Of a DNA stretch of 52,260 bases, positions 30,045 to 39,314 are shown in pieces. How positions within the stretch are numbered: position 1 is the first letter of the stretch; each line of letters opens with the position of its first letter. A program made the translations under genes and the position numbers. The DNA is from Methanomicrobia archaeon JdFR-19 (GTDB taxonomy: Archaea > Halobacteriota > Methanosarcinia > DSM-18856 > Methermicoccaceae), in contig MTMG01000002.1 of the NCBI GenBank assembly GCA_002010075.1, positions 1-52,260 on the forward strand, in the 5' to 3' direction. The notes under the pieces are model-generated. The model did not search any database and was not told the origin of the DNA. It worked only from the letters and a program-made list of their open reading frames with translations.

Positions 30045-31493
30045 ATGTTAAAAAGGATGTTCAGAAGTAAGAGACTCGGAGACATGGATGAAAAAGCTCT
30101 GAAATACATATCATCGATGGAATGGGACTGGTGGCTCTTCAAATCAGATGTAGAGGTCGATAAGGCACATGTGATAATGCTGTATCAGATGGGACATCTA
30201 TCAAAAGAAGAGTGTTCATCCCTACTGAAAGCTATTGAAACAATTGAAAAAGATGGTTTCCATTCACTCCCGTGGGCTGAAGATGTGCATGAAGCCATAG
30301 AAAAGAAAGTGATTGAACTTCTGGGGGAAGATGTTGGGGGGAAGTTGCATACAGCACGTTCGAGAAACGATGAAGTTGCAACATGCATCAGAATGAGTAC
30401 AAGAGAAGAGCTGGTTTTGATCACACATGAGTTGCTCTCGCTGAGGGAGACTCTGCTTGATAGAGCAGAGGTGTATTTAGATACAATAATGCCCGGTTTC
30501 ACTCACCTCCAACATGCCCAGCCAACGACTCTCGGACACCACCTAATGGCACACGAAGAGAGTCTCTCAAGAGACTGTGATAGGTTGCTCGATTCTGTGA
30601 AGAGGGTGAATATATGTCCGCTCGGTTCTGGTGCATTGTCATCAACTGGATTCAAGCTCGACAGAGAACTGACATCAAAACTCCTCGGTTTTGACCATCC
30701 CATCGAAAACACCATGGATGCTGTATCTTCGAGGGATTTTGTCCTTGAGGTGGTATCGGTTCTCTTAGGACTCATGCTCAACCTATCAAGAATGGCAGAG
30801 GAAATGATACTATGGAGTACGCAAGAGTTCGAATTCGTTGAACTGGACGATGCATATACCTCAACCTCCTCGATCATGCCCCAGAAGAAGAATCCAGATG
30901 TGGCGGAAGTTATGCGTTCGAGATGCGGTTCAGTGTTTGGAGCCATGACGTCTATCGCAATGATACTCAAGGCCCTCCCTCTCACGTACAACCGTGATCT
31001 GCAAGAGATAAACCCTCATCTCCTGAAGGCTCTTCAAATCACAAGAGAGTCTGTGGAGATTTGCAATGCGATGCTCAGAACAGTGAAGTTCAACGTTGAG
31101 CAACTCAGACAACATGTCGAAAAAGGATTTTTGTGTGCAACAGAACTTGCTGACACACTCGTGAGAGTAGAGGGGGTGTCGTTCAGAACCGCTCATGCAA
31201 TTGTGGGTATGCTTGCAAGAAAAGGGATGACAAAACCAACACTCGAAGAGCTAAGAGAGGTTGCACAAGAGATGGGAATCGAAATCTCAAACATCACGCA
31301 AAAGGACATAGATGATGCATTGAATCCGTGGGTCGCCATCGAGAGGAGGAACATAGGAGATCCATCCTCTCTGAAAAGAGCAAGAAAGAGACTGAAGACG
31401 CATGGTCTCATGCTTGAAAATCTTGAAAACAAAATAAAAAATGCGAGGCAAATGCTTGAAGAGCTGTGCTCTGAGATAATGAGCGGGCGATGA
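30045..31493 (+). CDS. argH: Argininosuccinate lyase
   Basis: This is the last enzyme of arginine synthesis, 482 residues, in the fumarase/aspartase superfamily. It has GGKLHTARSRNDEVATCIRM near residue 100, PGFTHLQHAQPTTLGHHLMA near 155, and the signature SSIMPQKKNPDVAEVMRSR near 285. It releases fumarate and arginine and acts as a cytosolic tetramer. ATG 30045 follows a TATA-like CATATTTAGCC at about the right distance for a leaderless mRNA; ATG 30057 is possible. The stop overlaps the smc start (ATGA). Confidence 0.96.
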   Translation: MLKRMFRSKRLGDMDEKALKYISSMEWDWWLFKSDVEVDKAHVIMLYQMGHLSKEECSSLLKAIETIEKDGFHSLPWAEDVHEAIEKKVIELLGEDVGGKLHTARSRNDEVATCIRMSTREELVLITHELLSLRETLLDRAEVYLDTIMPGFTHLQHAQPTTLGHHLMAHEESLSRDCDRLLDSVKRVNICPLGSGALSSTGFKLDRELTSKLLGFDHPIENTMDAVSSRDFVLEVVSVLLGLMLNLSRMAEEMILWSTQEFEFVELDDAYTSTSSIMPQKKNPDVAEVMRSRCGSVFGAMTSIAMILKALPLTYNRDLQEINPHLLKALQITRESVEICNAMLRTVKFNVEQLRQHVEKGFLCATELADTLVRVEGVSFRTAHAIVGMLARKGMTKPTLEELREVAQEMGIEISNITQKDIDDALNPWVAIERRNIGDPSSLKRARKRLKTHGLMLENLENKIKNARQMLEELCSEIMSGR

Positions 31494-34400
31494 GTATGTA
31501 CATAAAAGAGGTTGAGCTTCATAACTTCAAATCGTTCAGAGGGAGAGTGAGAATACCGTTCAAAAACGGCTTCACCGTCATAACAGGCCCAAACGGAAGT
31601 GGCAAGTCGAATATCGTTGATGCCCTCATATTCTGCTTTGGTCTTTCCTCATCGAGAGTGCTCAGGGCAGAGAAACTGACAGACTTGATACACAGAGATG
31701 GCAAGGAAATTCCCGAATTCGCAAGCGTGAAGATTGTGCTGGACAACTCAGACAGAAAATTCCCCATCGACCGAGATGAGATAGAGATTGAGAGGAAGGT
31801 CAGAAGGACTGAGAGCGGGTACTACAGCTACTTCTATTTCAATGGAAGAAGTGTTAACCTTTCGGACATACACGCCCAGCTTTCAAAGATTGGAATAAAA
31901 CCAGAAGGCTACAACATCGTCATGCAGGGCGATGTTACCCGCATCGTCTCCATGAGTCCGGTTGAGAGGAGGAAGATACTGGATGAGATAGCGGGAGTCA
32001 CAGAGTTCGAAGAGAAGAAAGAAAGGGCGATGGTAGAGCTTGACATTGTCAGAGAAAGAATAGACAGGATGGATGTTATACTCGATGAGCTGAATCTTCA
32101 GCTCGACAGACTCAAAGAGGAGAGGGAGCAAGCCCTCAAATACAGTGAATTGAAACAAGAGAAAAAGAAGTACGAGAGCTACATACTAATTTCAAAATTA
32201 AAAAGCCTTGAAAAAGAACTTTTAAGAGTAAACTCTATGATTTTTATTGAAGACGAAAAGAAAAAAGAAATAAAATCAGAAGTTGAGTCCATAAGAGAGA
32301 AATATCACGAAATCGATGAGAAAATCAAGAGATTGAATGAGACTATATCTGAAAAGGGAGAGAAAGAACAGATATCTATCAAAATGGATATTGAAGAGTT
32401 GAAGGCAAGATTGAAGAGAAACAAATCTGCAATTGAAGACATCGAGGAGAGTGTGGAGAAACTCACAAATGAAGAAAAAGATCTTGAAAGTGATATTTTT
32501 GAGACGAAAGAGAAAATAAAGAATGTTGAGGATGAAATAGAGGAGGAAGAAGAGAGATACCTCCATCTGAAGATTGAATACGAAGAAGTGTGCAAAACAA
32601 GGGACAAACTGAGGGAGAGGCTCTCGGAGGTTAGCAAAGAGTACTCCTCAAAGTTTGATGAGTTGAACAGGTTGAAGAGTGAAGCTGAGAGATTAAAGGC
32701 AGATATGACAAACCTGCTTGGCGAAAGAGACAGACTCATTGATTCTGCAAGAAGAAAGAGCATTTATGAGGAACAGCTGAAAGAAAGGATAGAATACGCT
32801 CAGTCAATCACATTAGATGACGAAACGGAGATCGAAAGAGAGGTCGAGAGAATAAAAAGAGACATACAAGAAATCAAGCGCGAAATAACCGAGCTTGAAG
32901 TGAGAAGGTCAAGACTCGAAGGAGAGCTTTCAGAGGTCGAGAGGGAACTCAGAAATGTCCATCTCGAATACGAGCGAACTGAGGCAAGAATAAGGGCACT
33001 CGAGGAGGCAAGATATTCTGATGCTGTGAATGAGATTCTGAAAGCAAAGGAAAGAAGGGAGTTGTACGGAATATACGGAACAGTCGCCCAGCTCGGAAAA
33101 GTGAATGAAAAATATGCCCTTGCTCTTGAGGTTGCTGCAGGAGGGAGAATGCAATGTGTGGTCGTTGATACAGACGATGATGCATCTGCCTGTATCGAGT
33201 ATCTCAAGAAGAACAAGCTTGGAAGAGTAACATTTCTACCACTCAACAAGATGTCTGCCCTGAAAAAAGACCTCAAAAGAGGTGTGAAAGGAGAGGGAGT
33301 AATAGATTATGCAATGAATCTTGTGGAATTCGAGCCGAAGTTTGCACCCGCTTTTTTCTACGTGTTCGGGGACACGATTGTTGTGGATACGCTCGAGAAT
33401 GCCAGAAAGCTCATTGGAAGGCACAGAATCGTCACACTTGACGGGGAGCTCATAGAGAAGGTGGGGGCGATAACTGGAGGGCATGTTAGCAGAAGAGTAT
33501 CATTTGGAAGTGCTGAGAGGAAGAAACTGGAAGAGTTGAGTGAGAGGATGGCAGAACTCGAAGGGAAAAGGGAATCCATATCGGTCGAACTGGATGAGAC
33601 AGAGAAGATGATTGCAGATGCAAGGAATCTGATTGAGAAACTTGAGGCTGAAGTGAGAAAGAGAGAAATGGAAATGGAAGATGCAAAAATGCGTCGTGAG
33701 AGAATCAAAAACGAGATTTCCAGTCTGGAAACCGAACTGAACAGGATATCATCTGAGAGAAAGAAAATCGGGGAGAGACTTGAGGAGCTTGACCTGCTGA
33801 TAGAGGAGAATGGGGAGAAATTGAAGAAGTTGAGTGGAGAGATTGAAGAAGTTGAGAGAGAACTGATGGACACAGAAATGAGAAGTATTGAGGACAGTCT
33901 GAGAGAGGTTGAGGCAAGAACCATCCACACGAGGGAGAGACTGGAAGAAGCTGAGAACAAGAAGAAGAGACTCAAACTTGACCGTGATTACATGTTGAAA
34001 TACGTAGAAAATGCAAAAAAGAGACTGGAAGAGATTGCAGACTCAAAGAAAGAGATGTTCTTGAGAAGGAAAGAACTTGAAAAGGAGATAGAAGAGATCG
34101 AGTCAGAGCTGGTGGAAAGGAACAGGAAGATGGAGGAAGTCGAGAAAGAGGTCGAGGAGTTGAGAGAAGAGAGAGATGCACTGGTCGAGGTACTGCAGAA
34201 CGAAAGAACGAAACTGCTCGATGCCCAGCATGAGCTCGAGGAGGAAGAGGAGAAAATACGAATGCTTACTCAATCAAAGCATCTCATTGAGGAGGAAATA
34301 CTTGAGATAAGATCCGAGATCGAGGAGGGGGGAGTTGAGGTTGTAGAGGATGTTCCAACTCTGAAAAGCATCGAAAGAAAAATAGCATCCATAGAGAGGA

Positions 34401-35008
34401 AAATGGAGGAACTTGAACCGGTGAATATGAAGGCGGTTGAGGAATATGAGATGGTGCAAAAGAGGATGGAAGATGTGAAGGAGAAAAGAGATGTTCTCAA
34501 AAAAGAGAGACTGGAGCTGATAAAGAGGATAGAGCATTACGAGAAGATGAAGGTTGAGGAGTTCATGAGGGTGTTCAACAGCATAAACGAGAGTTTTGTG
34601 AGGATATTTTCAGAACTCTCAGATGGCAGTGGCAAACTCGTACTTGAGAACGAGGATGACCCGTTTGACGGGGGGCTCACGATGCAGGTGAGACCACTCA
34701 ACAAGCCAATTCAGAGGCTGGAAGCCATGAGCGGTGGAGAGAAGAGTCTGACAGCACTTGCTTTCATCCTTGCAATCCAAGAGAGTGAAGCTGCACCTTT
34801 CTATGTCTTCGATGAGGTTGATATGTTTCTTGATGGCGTGAATGTTGAGAAGGTTGCAAAACTTATCAAAAGGTCTTCAAAGAATGCTCAGTTCATTGTG
34901 GTATCTCTCAGAAAGCCCATGATAGAGGCATCTCAATGGACTGTCGGCGTATCCATGAGTAAAGAAAAGGGGATAAGTACCTCTGTGGTGACCGGTATCA
35001 CCGTCTAA
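31490..35008 (+). CDS. smc: Chromosome segregation protein SMC
   Basis: This SMC ATPase has 1172 residues. The Walker A GPNGSGKSN is at about 33-41. A long coiled coil follows, with a hinge near 525-650 (YGIYGTVAQLGKVNEKYALA start), then a second coiled coil. The C-terminal head has the signature AMSGGEKSLTALAFILAIQ and Walker B FYVFDEVDMFLD. Dimers entrap DNA and help chromosome compaction and segregation. The start overlaps argH by 4 bases. No ScpA or ScpB gene is adjacent. It carries no TAG over 3.5 kb. Confidence 0.97.
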   Translation: MSMYIKEVELHNFKSFRGRVRIPFKNGFTVITGPNGSGKSNIVDALIFCFGLSSSRVLRAEKLTDLIHRDGKEIPEFASVKIVLDNSDRKFPIDRDEIEIERKVRRTESGYYSYFYFNGRSVNLSDIHAQLSKIGIKPEGYNIVMQGDVTRIVSMSPVERRKILDEIAGVTEFEEKKERAMVELDIVRERIDRMDVILDELNLQLDRLKEEREQALKYSELKQEKKKYESYILISKLKSLEKELLRVNSMIFIEDEKKKEIKSEVESIREKYHEIDEKIKRLNETISEKGEKEQISIKMDIEELKARLKRNKSAIEDIEESVEKLTNEEKDLESDIFETKEKIKNVEDEIEEEEERYLHLKIEYEEVCKTRDKLRERLSEVSKEYSSKFDELNRLKSEAERLKADMTNLLGERDRLIDSARRKSIYEEQLKERIEYAQSITLDDETEIEREVERIKRDIQEIKREITELEVRRSRLEGELSEVERELRNVHLEYERTEARIRALEEARYSDAVNEILKAKERRELYGIYGTVAQLGKVNEKYALALEVAAGGRMQCVVVDTDDDASACIEYLKKNKLGRVTFLPLNKMSALKKDLKRGVKGEGVIDYAMNLVEFEPKFAPAFFYVFGDTIVVDTLENARKLIGRHRIVTLDGELIEKVGAITGGHVSRRVSFGSAERKKLEELSERMAELEGKRESISVELDETEKMIADARNLIEKLEAEVRKREMEMEDAKMRRERIKNEISSLETELNRISSERKKIGERLEELDLLIEENGEKLKKLSGEIEEVERELMDTEMRSIEDSLREVEARTIHTRERLEEAENKKKRLKLDRDYMLKYVENAKKRLEEIADSKKEMFLRRKELEKEIEEIESELVERNRKMEEVEKEVEELREERDALVEVLQNERTKLLDAQHELEEEEEKIRMLTQSKHLIEEEILEIRSEIEEGGVEVVEDVPTLKSIERKIASIERKMEELEPVNMKAVEEYEMVQKRMEDVKEKRDVLKKERLELIKRIEHYEKMKVEEFMRVFNSINESFVRIFSELSDGSGKLVLENEDDPFDGGLTMQVRPLNKPIQRLEAMSGGEKSLTALAFILAIQESEAAPFYVFDEVDMFLDGVNVEKVAKLIKRSSKNAQFIVVSLRKPMIEASQWTVGVSMSKEKGISTSVVTGITV

Positions 35009-35011
35009 ACA

Positions 35012-35266
35012 TCACCTGCTTAACACAGACTCTGCGATCTCGTGCATGCGCTCGTATAGGTTACTCCTGCTTGTAACGGCTTCTGCAAGTGCCTCGCCAA
35101 GCAAGAAAATGGCTCTCTTGTGTTCAGACTTGCTTCGGTGTATATGTACCGGGCTTATGTTCATCTCGTCGTACCTGTTGAAATCCGCCTGAATCCCCAT
35201 CTCTTCAAAAAATATTCTAAGTTGTAGCAAAACCGAATGCAGGTATATCAGTTCATCTTTGTGCAT
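35012..35266 (-). CDS. UPF0058 family protein
   Basis: This conserved archaeal protein of about 84 residues begins MHKDELIYLHSVLLQLRIFF and contains NISPVHIHRSKSEHKRAIFL, which match the UPF0058 family. It is all-helical with conserved histidines. Its function is not established. ATG 35266 has AAGGAG five bases upstream; the upstream extension to 35293 is not needed. It is convergent with smc, three bases from its end. Its promoter would lie in the AT-rich gap that it shares with the reductase gene at 35439. Confidence 0.85.
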   Translation of the reverse strand: MHKDELIYLHSVLLQLRIFFEEMGIQADFNRYDEMNISPVHIHRSKSEHKRAIFLLGEALAEAVTSRSNLYERMHEIAESVLSR

Positions 35267-35438
35267 AGCTCCTTCCTCCTCCCTACCTACCATCCTTCTT
35301 TAGTCAATTGTCGAGTTTCGAAGTATTTATAATTAATCAAACATTATTTATTATTATAAATTGTATAAATTAGCGGAACATTGTATAAATAGGCGGACTT
35401 AGTAGATAGATTTTTTAGCAGTGCGAATCGTATCGATA
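35267..35438. promoter_or_regulatory. Divergent AT-rich promoter region with a 20-base tandem repeat
   Basis: This gap separates UPF0058 (minus) from the geranylgeranyl reductase (plus). It is very AT-rich and contains two copies of a 20-base unit at 35361-35380 and 35381-35400. Both begin TTGTATAAAT, continue with AG-CGGA and match at about 15 of 20 positions. Each copy has a TATA-like core facing the reductase gene. They may be alternative promoters or an operator pair. Confidence 0.55.
35361..35400 (+). repeat. Two-copy direct repeat, 20-base period, TATA-bearing
   Basis: The first ten bases (ttgtataaat) are identical in both copies, and cgga recurs at the same offset. The spacing of two helical turns would put both copies on the same face of the DNA. 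Confidence 0.7.
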
Positions 35439-36557
35439 ATGATGTATGAGATTGTCGTAATCGGCGCTGGCGTGGCAGGACTCTCGGCTGCCATAGAAGC
35501 TTCACGTATGGGTGCATCTGTGCTCGTAGTAGAGAAGAAAAAGGAAATTGGGAGTCCTTTGAAGTGTGGTGGTTTTATTCCAAAACCCCATGAACTTCCT
35601 CTACTACCAAATATCAAGGACGTGCTGAAGTATCCAGATGAGGTTGTCATAAACACCATCACCACCCAACGAATCATAGCACCCAATGGAACATCCAAAG
35701 AGTTCAAAGTGGATGGAGATGTTGTTGACAGACGTGCATTTGACCAGCATCTCGCATCTGTTGCAATCTCACAAGGTACTGAGATATGGTTATCCTCCAC
35801 CTTTCTCTCCCTCACAAAGAAAGGTGTTGTTGTCAGAAGGGGTGGGGAGAGAGAAGAGGTTGAGGCGGATGTGGTGGTTGGGGCGGATGGTGCATACTCC
35901 AAAGTCGGAAGAGAGGCTGGACTTCTGAAAGATTACAATGAAAATGATGTTTCTTCGTGTAAGCTTGAGGTTGTTGAGGGGGGAGAGATAGAAGAGGATG
36001 TGCTTGAGATGTATTTCAGCTCACAGTTTTCTCCGGGAGGATATGGGTGGGTCATACCCCATAGCGAAAGGAAGGCGAACATAGGGGTGGGGGTGAGACC
36101 CCCTTCAACCAACGTGGGGAAAAAGTTGAGGATGTTCAAGAATAAATCCCCTGCATCGGAGAGAATCGCAAAAAGTCAGCCAATCGCTACCGGCGGGGGA
36201 AATGTGCCAGTTGGACTGCCACCAAAAACCTGTAGTGGGAATGTGTTGCTCGCAGGGGATTCTGCGTCTCATGTGTTGTCAACAAGCGGGAGTGGAATAC
36301 CGCTTGCAATGCTCTCTGGGAAACTTGCAGGCATGTGTGGAGTCGAATTTGTGTCCGAAGGGAAGCCCCTGTGCAGGTATGATAAGATGTGGAGAAAGGA
36401 GATGATGATGGCAATCGAGAGAACCTACAAGATACGGAAAATGTGTGATAGATTGATGTCGTCAGATGTCCGCCTGAACCTAATGATTAAAGTGCTCACT
36501 CCGACCCAGATGAAGGCAATAATGCAGGGGAAGTTTTTGCTGTTGGATAAAGTTTAA
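35439..36557 (+). CDS. Geranylgeranyl reductase family FAD-dependent oxidoreductase
   Basis: This flavoprotein has about 372 residues. The FAD site is VVIGAGVAGLSAAIEASRMG at the N-terminus, and the family also keeps GSPLKCGGFIP, GGYGWVIPHSERKANIGVGV in the middle and LLAGDSASHVLSTSGSGIP near 285. Relatives saturate the geranylgeranyl chains of archaeal membrane lipids, which is the most likely role. ATG 35439 or 35442 is preferred to GTG 35421, since the protein then starts at the FAD strand. A second family member lies at 47741-48841. Confidence 0.88.
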   Translation: MMYEIVVIGAGVAGLSAAIEASRMGASVLVVEKKKEIGSPLKCGGFIPKPHELPLLPNIKDVLKYPDEVVINTITTQRIIAPNGTSKEFKVDGDVVDRRAFDQHLASVAISQGTEIWLSSTFLSLTKKGVVVRRGGEREEVEADVVVGADGAYSKVGREAGLLKDYNENDVSSCKLEVVEGGEIEEDVLEMYFSSQFSPGGYGWVIPHSERKANIGVGVRPPSTNVGKKLRMFKNKSPASERIAKSQPIATGGGNVPVGLPPKTCSGNVLLAGDSASHVLSTSGSGIPLAMLSGKLAGMCGVEFVSEGKPLCRYDKMWRKEMMMAIERTYKIRKMCDRLMSSDVRLNLMIKVLTPTQMKAIMQGKFLLLDKV

Positions 36558-36579
36558 AGCACATTCCATCAAATAACAT

Positions 36580-37536
36580 ATGATGCACGTGTATGACATA
36601 CTGAAACACTGGCTTGAGAGCGCTTCGAGAAAGAGACTTCTCTATCTTTGTCATAAGAATGCTGATGCAGATGCAATTGGAAGTGCGTTTGTTCTGAGAA
36701 ACAGATTCAAAGGGGATATTGGGGCTCCTGAATGCATAAACAGAGTTGGGAAGACGCTGTGTAAGAACCTTGAAATAGATGTGATAATTGACCCAGACGT
36801 TCGGGAGTACGACCACATTTTGGTTGTTGATACATCCAATCCAGCTCAACTCAATAACCCCCCTCTCAAAAGTTATGTGGTGATAGACCACCATGCAACT
36901 TCTGAACTCAGGAGGGGGGCAGAGATCTTCATAAACCAGAGGGAGACCTCGACCGCAGAAATTATTTTCAAGATTTTGAGAGGGTGGAGAAGTCCACTCA
37001 CGCAAAAAGATGCGCTCGCCCTCGTGGCTGGTGTGATAACAGACACCGGGCATCTAAAACATGCAACAAGCCGAACGTTCTATAACCTGGGCAGAATGCT
37101 CAGTGCGGGAAGAATCGACTATCGGAAAGTGCTGGGGATCATATCGTCAACGCCAGATGACCCAGAAATGAGGTCAGAGATATTGAGGTCTGCGTCTCAG
37201 ATGCACATCCACCGAATCATGGGCTTTACGGTGGTCTGTTCAAAACTGAGGGAATACACAGATGCTGCAGCTTCTGCTCTTGTAAGTCTCGGGGCAGACC
37301 TGGCAATTGTGGGTACAGATGATGATGGGGTGGTTAGACTGAGTATCAGGAGCAGGAGAGAACTCACCTCCAACGGTCTCAACCTCGGTGAAATCATGAG
37401 TTCGCTTGGGAGGGAGCTGGGTGGCAGTGGAGGGGGGCATACTGCTGCAGCAGGGCTTGAGGCAGAGGGAGATGTTGATGAGCTGATTGAAATATGCCTC
37501 AAAACACTTGCTGAACACCTCACAACAAAACTTTAA
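36580..37536 (+). CDS. DHH/DHHA1 phosphoesterase (RecJ-like)
   Basis: This 318-residue protein has the DHH catalytic domain, with motif I HKNADADAIGSA, motif II VVDTSN and motif III VVIDHHATS. It also has the C-terminal DHHA1 domain ending SGGGHTAAAGLEAEG. Such enzymes cleave phosphodiester bonds in oligonucleotides or cyclic dinucleotides with manganese; archaeal relatives include GAN and RecJ-like nucleases. The exact substrate is unclear. It follows the reductase by about 22 bases and precedes UPF0282, so all three may be co-transcribed. Confidence 0.88.
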   Translation: MMHVYDILKHWLESASRKRLLYLCHKNADADAIGSAFVLRNRFKGDIGAPECINRVGKTLCKNLEIDVIIDPDVREYDHILVVDTSNPAQLNNPPLKSYVVIDHHATSELRRGAEIFINQRETSTAEIIFKILRGWRSPLTQKDALALVAGVITDTGHLKHATSRTFYNLGRMLSAGRIDYRKVLGIISSTPDDPEMRSEILRSASQMHIHRIMGFTVVCSKLREYTDAAASALVSLGADLAIVGTDDDGVVRLSIRSRRELTSNGLNLGEIMSSLGRELGGSGGGHTAAAGLEAEGDVDELIEICLKTLAEHLTTKL

Positions 37537-37562
37537 AACATTTCGACTGCTTCAAACTCTCT

Positions 37563-38606
37563 ATGGAATTCGAGCTTGTCTGGTTCGATTCATTGGGTGC
37601 CAAGTCATCCTGCACATTGGTTAAAACTGATTTAAATATTCTAATAGACCCTGGCGTGGCTATAATGCATCCCAGCTTTCCAGCATCTGATTTTCAAAAA
37701 ATTAGCTGGTACGAGGAGGCAAGAGGCAGAATAAAATCGAAGTTTGCAGATGTGGTAATAATTTCCCACTACCACTACGATCACTTCACAGACTTTGATA
37801 GAGAACTCTATGCAGGCAAACTAATATTTGCAAAGAATCCAAACGAGTATATCAACGATTCACAGCGTCATAGAGCTGAGAATTTCTTTGGAAACTTCTG
37901 CAAAGTTTTTGGGGAAATTGACTTGAGGGAAGTACTTGAGGCTCCGAAGCCAAAGAAGTTTGAAGACCCAACAGAGGAATTGAGAATTGCAACCCATAAA
38001 AACTTTGCAGACTATCAGGAGAGAAGGGTTGAATTGCTTGAAAACGGCAGGAAATGGTTCTTTAACAGGGCTAAAAAGTGGTGTAAGTATCGAAGAATTC
38101 CTGAAATGGAGTTTAAAGATACCAAGGTAAAATTTGCTGATGGAAGAGAATTCAAGCTGGGGAAAACAAAGCTAAGGTTCACCAAACCCCTCTTCCATGG
38201 AGTAGAGTTCTCCAGAGTTGGGTGGGTTTTCGCCACCGTGATTGAGTTCGAAGGGAAAAAACTCATTCACACTTCAGACATCAACGGACCCGTAATAGAA
38301 GACTACGCTGAATGGATAATCAGGGAGAATCCCCATATTTTAATTCTGGATGGCCCCATGACCTACATGCTCGGGTACACATTGAATCTGACAAACTTTA
38401 GAAGGACTATTGAGAACATGCTCAGAATAATAAAAGAGACTGAAACAGACGTAATAATCTACGACCATCATCTACCTCGAGAGCCAAGATTCAGAGAGAG
38501 GACGAGAGAGGTATGGGAGTGTGCAAAAAGGTTAAAGAGAAAAGTATTCACAGCTGCTGATTTTTTGGGTAAGAAACCTGTTGTGCTTGCTGATGAGAAA
38601 CTCTAA
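37563..38606 (+). CDS. UPF0282 family metallo-beta-lactamase-fold protein
   Basis: This archaeal MBL-fold hydrolase-like protein has 347 residues. The metal motif is SHYHYDHFTDFD (HxHxDH) near residue 70. Other metal ligands are probably LFHGVEF, HTSDINGP and the YDHHLPRE stretch near 300. The overall layout matches the UPF0282 family, whose function is not established. A composition richer in AAA and TTT codons than its neighbours is visible but modest. It lies 26 bases after the DHH phosphoesterase and 25 before the dph6-like gene. Confidence 0.85.
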   Translation: MEFELVWFDSLGAKSSCTLVKTDLNILIDPGVAIMHPSFPASDFQKISWYEEARGRIKSKFADVVIISHYHYDHFTDFDRELYAGKLIFAKNPNEYINDSQRHRAENFFGNFCKVFGEIDLREVLEAPKPKKFEDPTEELRIATHKNFADYQERRVELLENGRKWFFNRAKKWCKYRRIPEMEFKDTKVKFADGREFKLGKTKLRFTKPLFHGVEFSRVGWVFATVIEFEGKKLIHTSDINGPVIEDYAEWIIRENPHILILDGPMTYMLGYTLNLTNFRRTIENMLRIIKETETDVIIYDHHLPREPRFRERTREVWECAKRLKRKVFTAADFLGKKPVVLADEKL

Positions 38607-38631
38607 ATAACCCAAATCCTCTAATGAGGTC

Positions 38632-39291
38632 ATGAACTGCATTGCATCATGGAGCGGGGGGAAGGACAGCTGTCTCGCATGCTATAAAGCAATTTCATAT
38701 GGAATAGATATTTCTCATCTCGTGAATTTTATCTCCAAAGAACATAAACGAGTAAGTTTTCATGGAACAGAAGCCAGATTAATTCAATTGCAAGCCAGAG
38801 CGATTGGCATTCCTCTACTGCAAAAGGAAACCACCCCATAGGAATATGAACAGAAGTTCAAAGAGGCGGTAAAAAGTTTGATACAGAACGGTATAAAAGG
38901 GATGGTCTTTGGCGACATATATCTCCAAGAACACAGAGACTGGGTGGAGAGAGTTTGTGGGGAGCTGGGGATTGAAGCGATTGAGCCACTTTGGGGCAAA
39001 GCTCCAGAAAAGATTCTGCTTGAATTTATCGATGATGGTTTTGAAGCGATAATAGTCAGTGCCAATTCTGATTTAATTGATGAAAAGTGGATTGGAGGAA
39101 AGGTAGATAGAAAGTTCTTAGAATACCTAAAGGACAATCACATTGACCCGTGTGGAGAGAATGGTGAATACCACACTCTTGTGATTGATGGTCCTCTTTT
39201 CAAAAATAGAATAGAGCTTACAGAGACCAGAACGATTATGAGAGATGGGTACTGGTTCTTAAACACATTGGAGTATTCACTGCAATCCTGA
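38632..39291 (+). CDS. dph6: Diphthine-ammonia ligase-like (Dph6) PP-loop ATPase, with one in-frame TAG
   Basis: This PP-loop protein begins CIASWSGGKDSCLACYKA (ATP pyrophosphatase loop). After PLLQKETTP comes TAG at codon 70 (38839-38841), followed in frame by EYEQKFKEAVKSLIQNGIKG, MVFGDIYLQEHRDWVERVCG and GENGEYHTLVIDGP, all family-typical. Read through, the protein has 219 residues, the size of archaeal Dph6. It should amidate diphthine on EF-2 in the last step of diphthamide synthesis. GAGGT lies just before ATG 38632. Without read-through, both halves would be useless, because the ATP loop and the GDI-EHRDW site would be on separate polypeptides. Confidence 0.88.
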
Positions 39292-39314
39292 TATTCCAGA
39301 CTTCGTTTTAGATT

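Noticed and set aside
38632-39291. Pseudogene status for the dph6-like, glycosyltransferase, galE-like and other TAG-containing genes
   Set aside because: Apart from TAG codons these genes show no frameshifts, deletions or loss of motifs, and all interruptions are the same codon.
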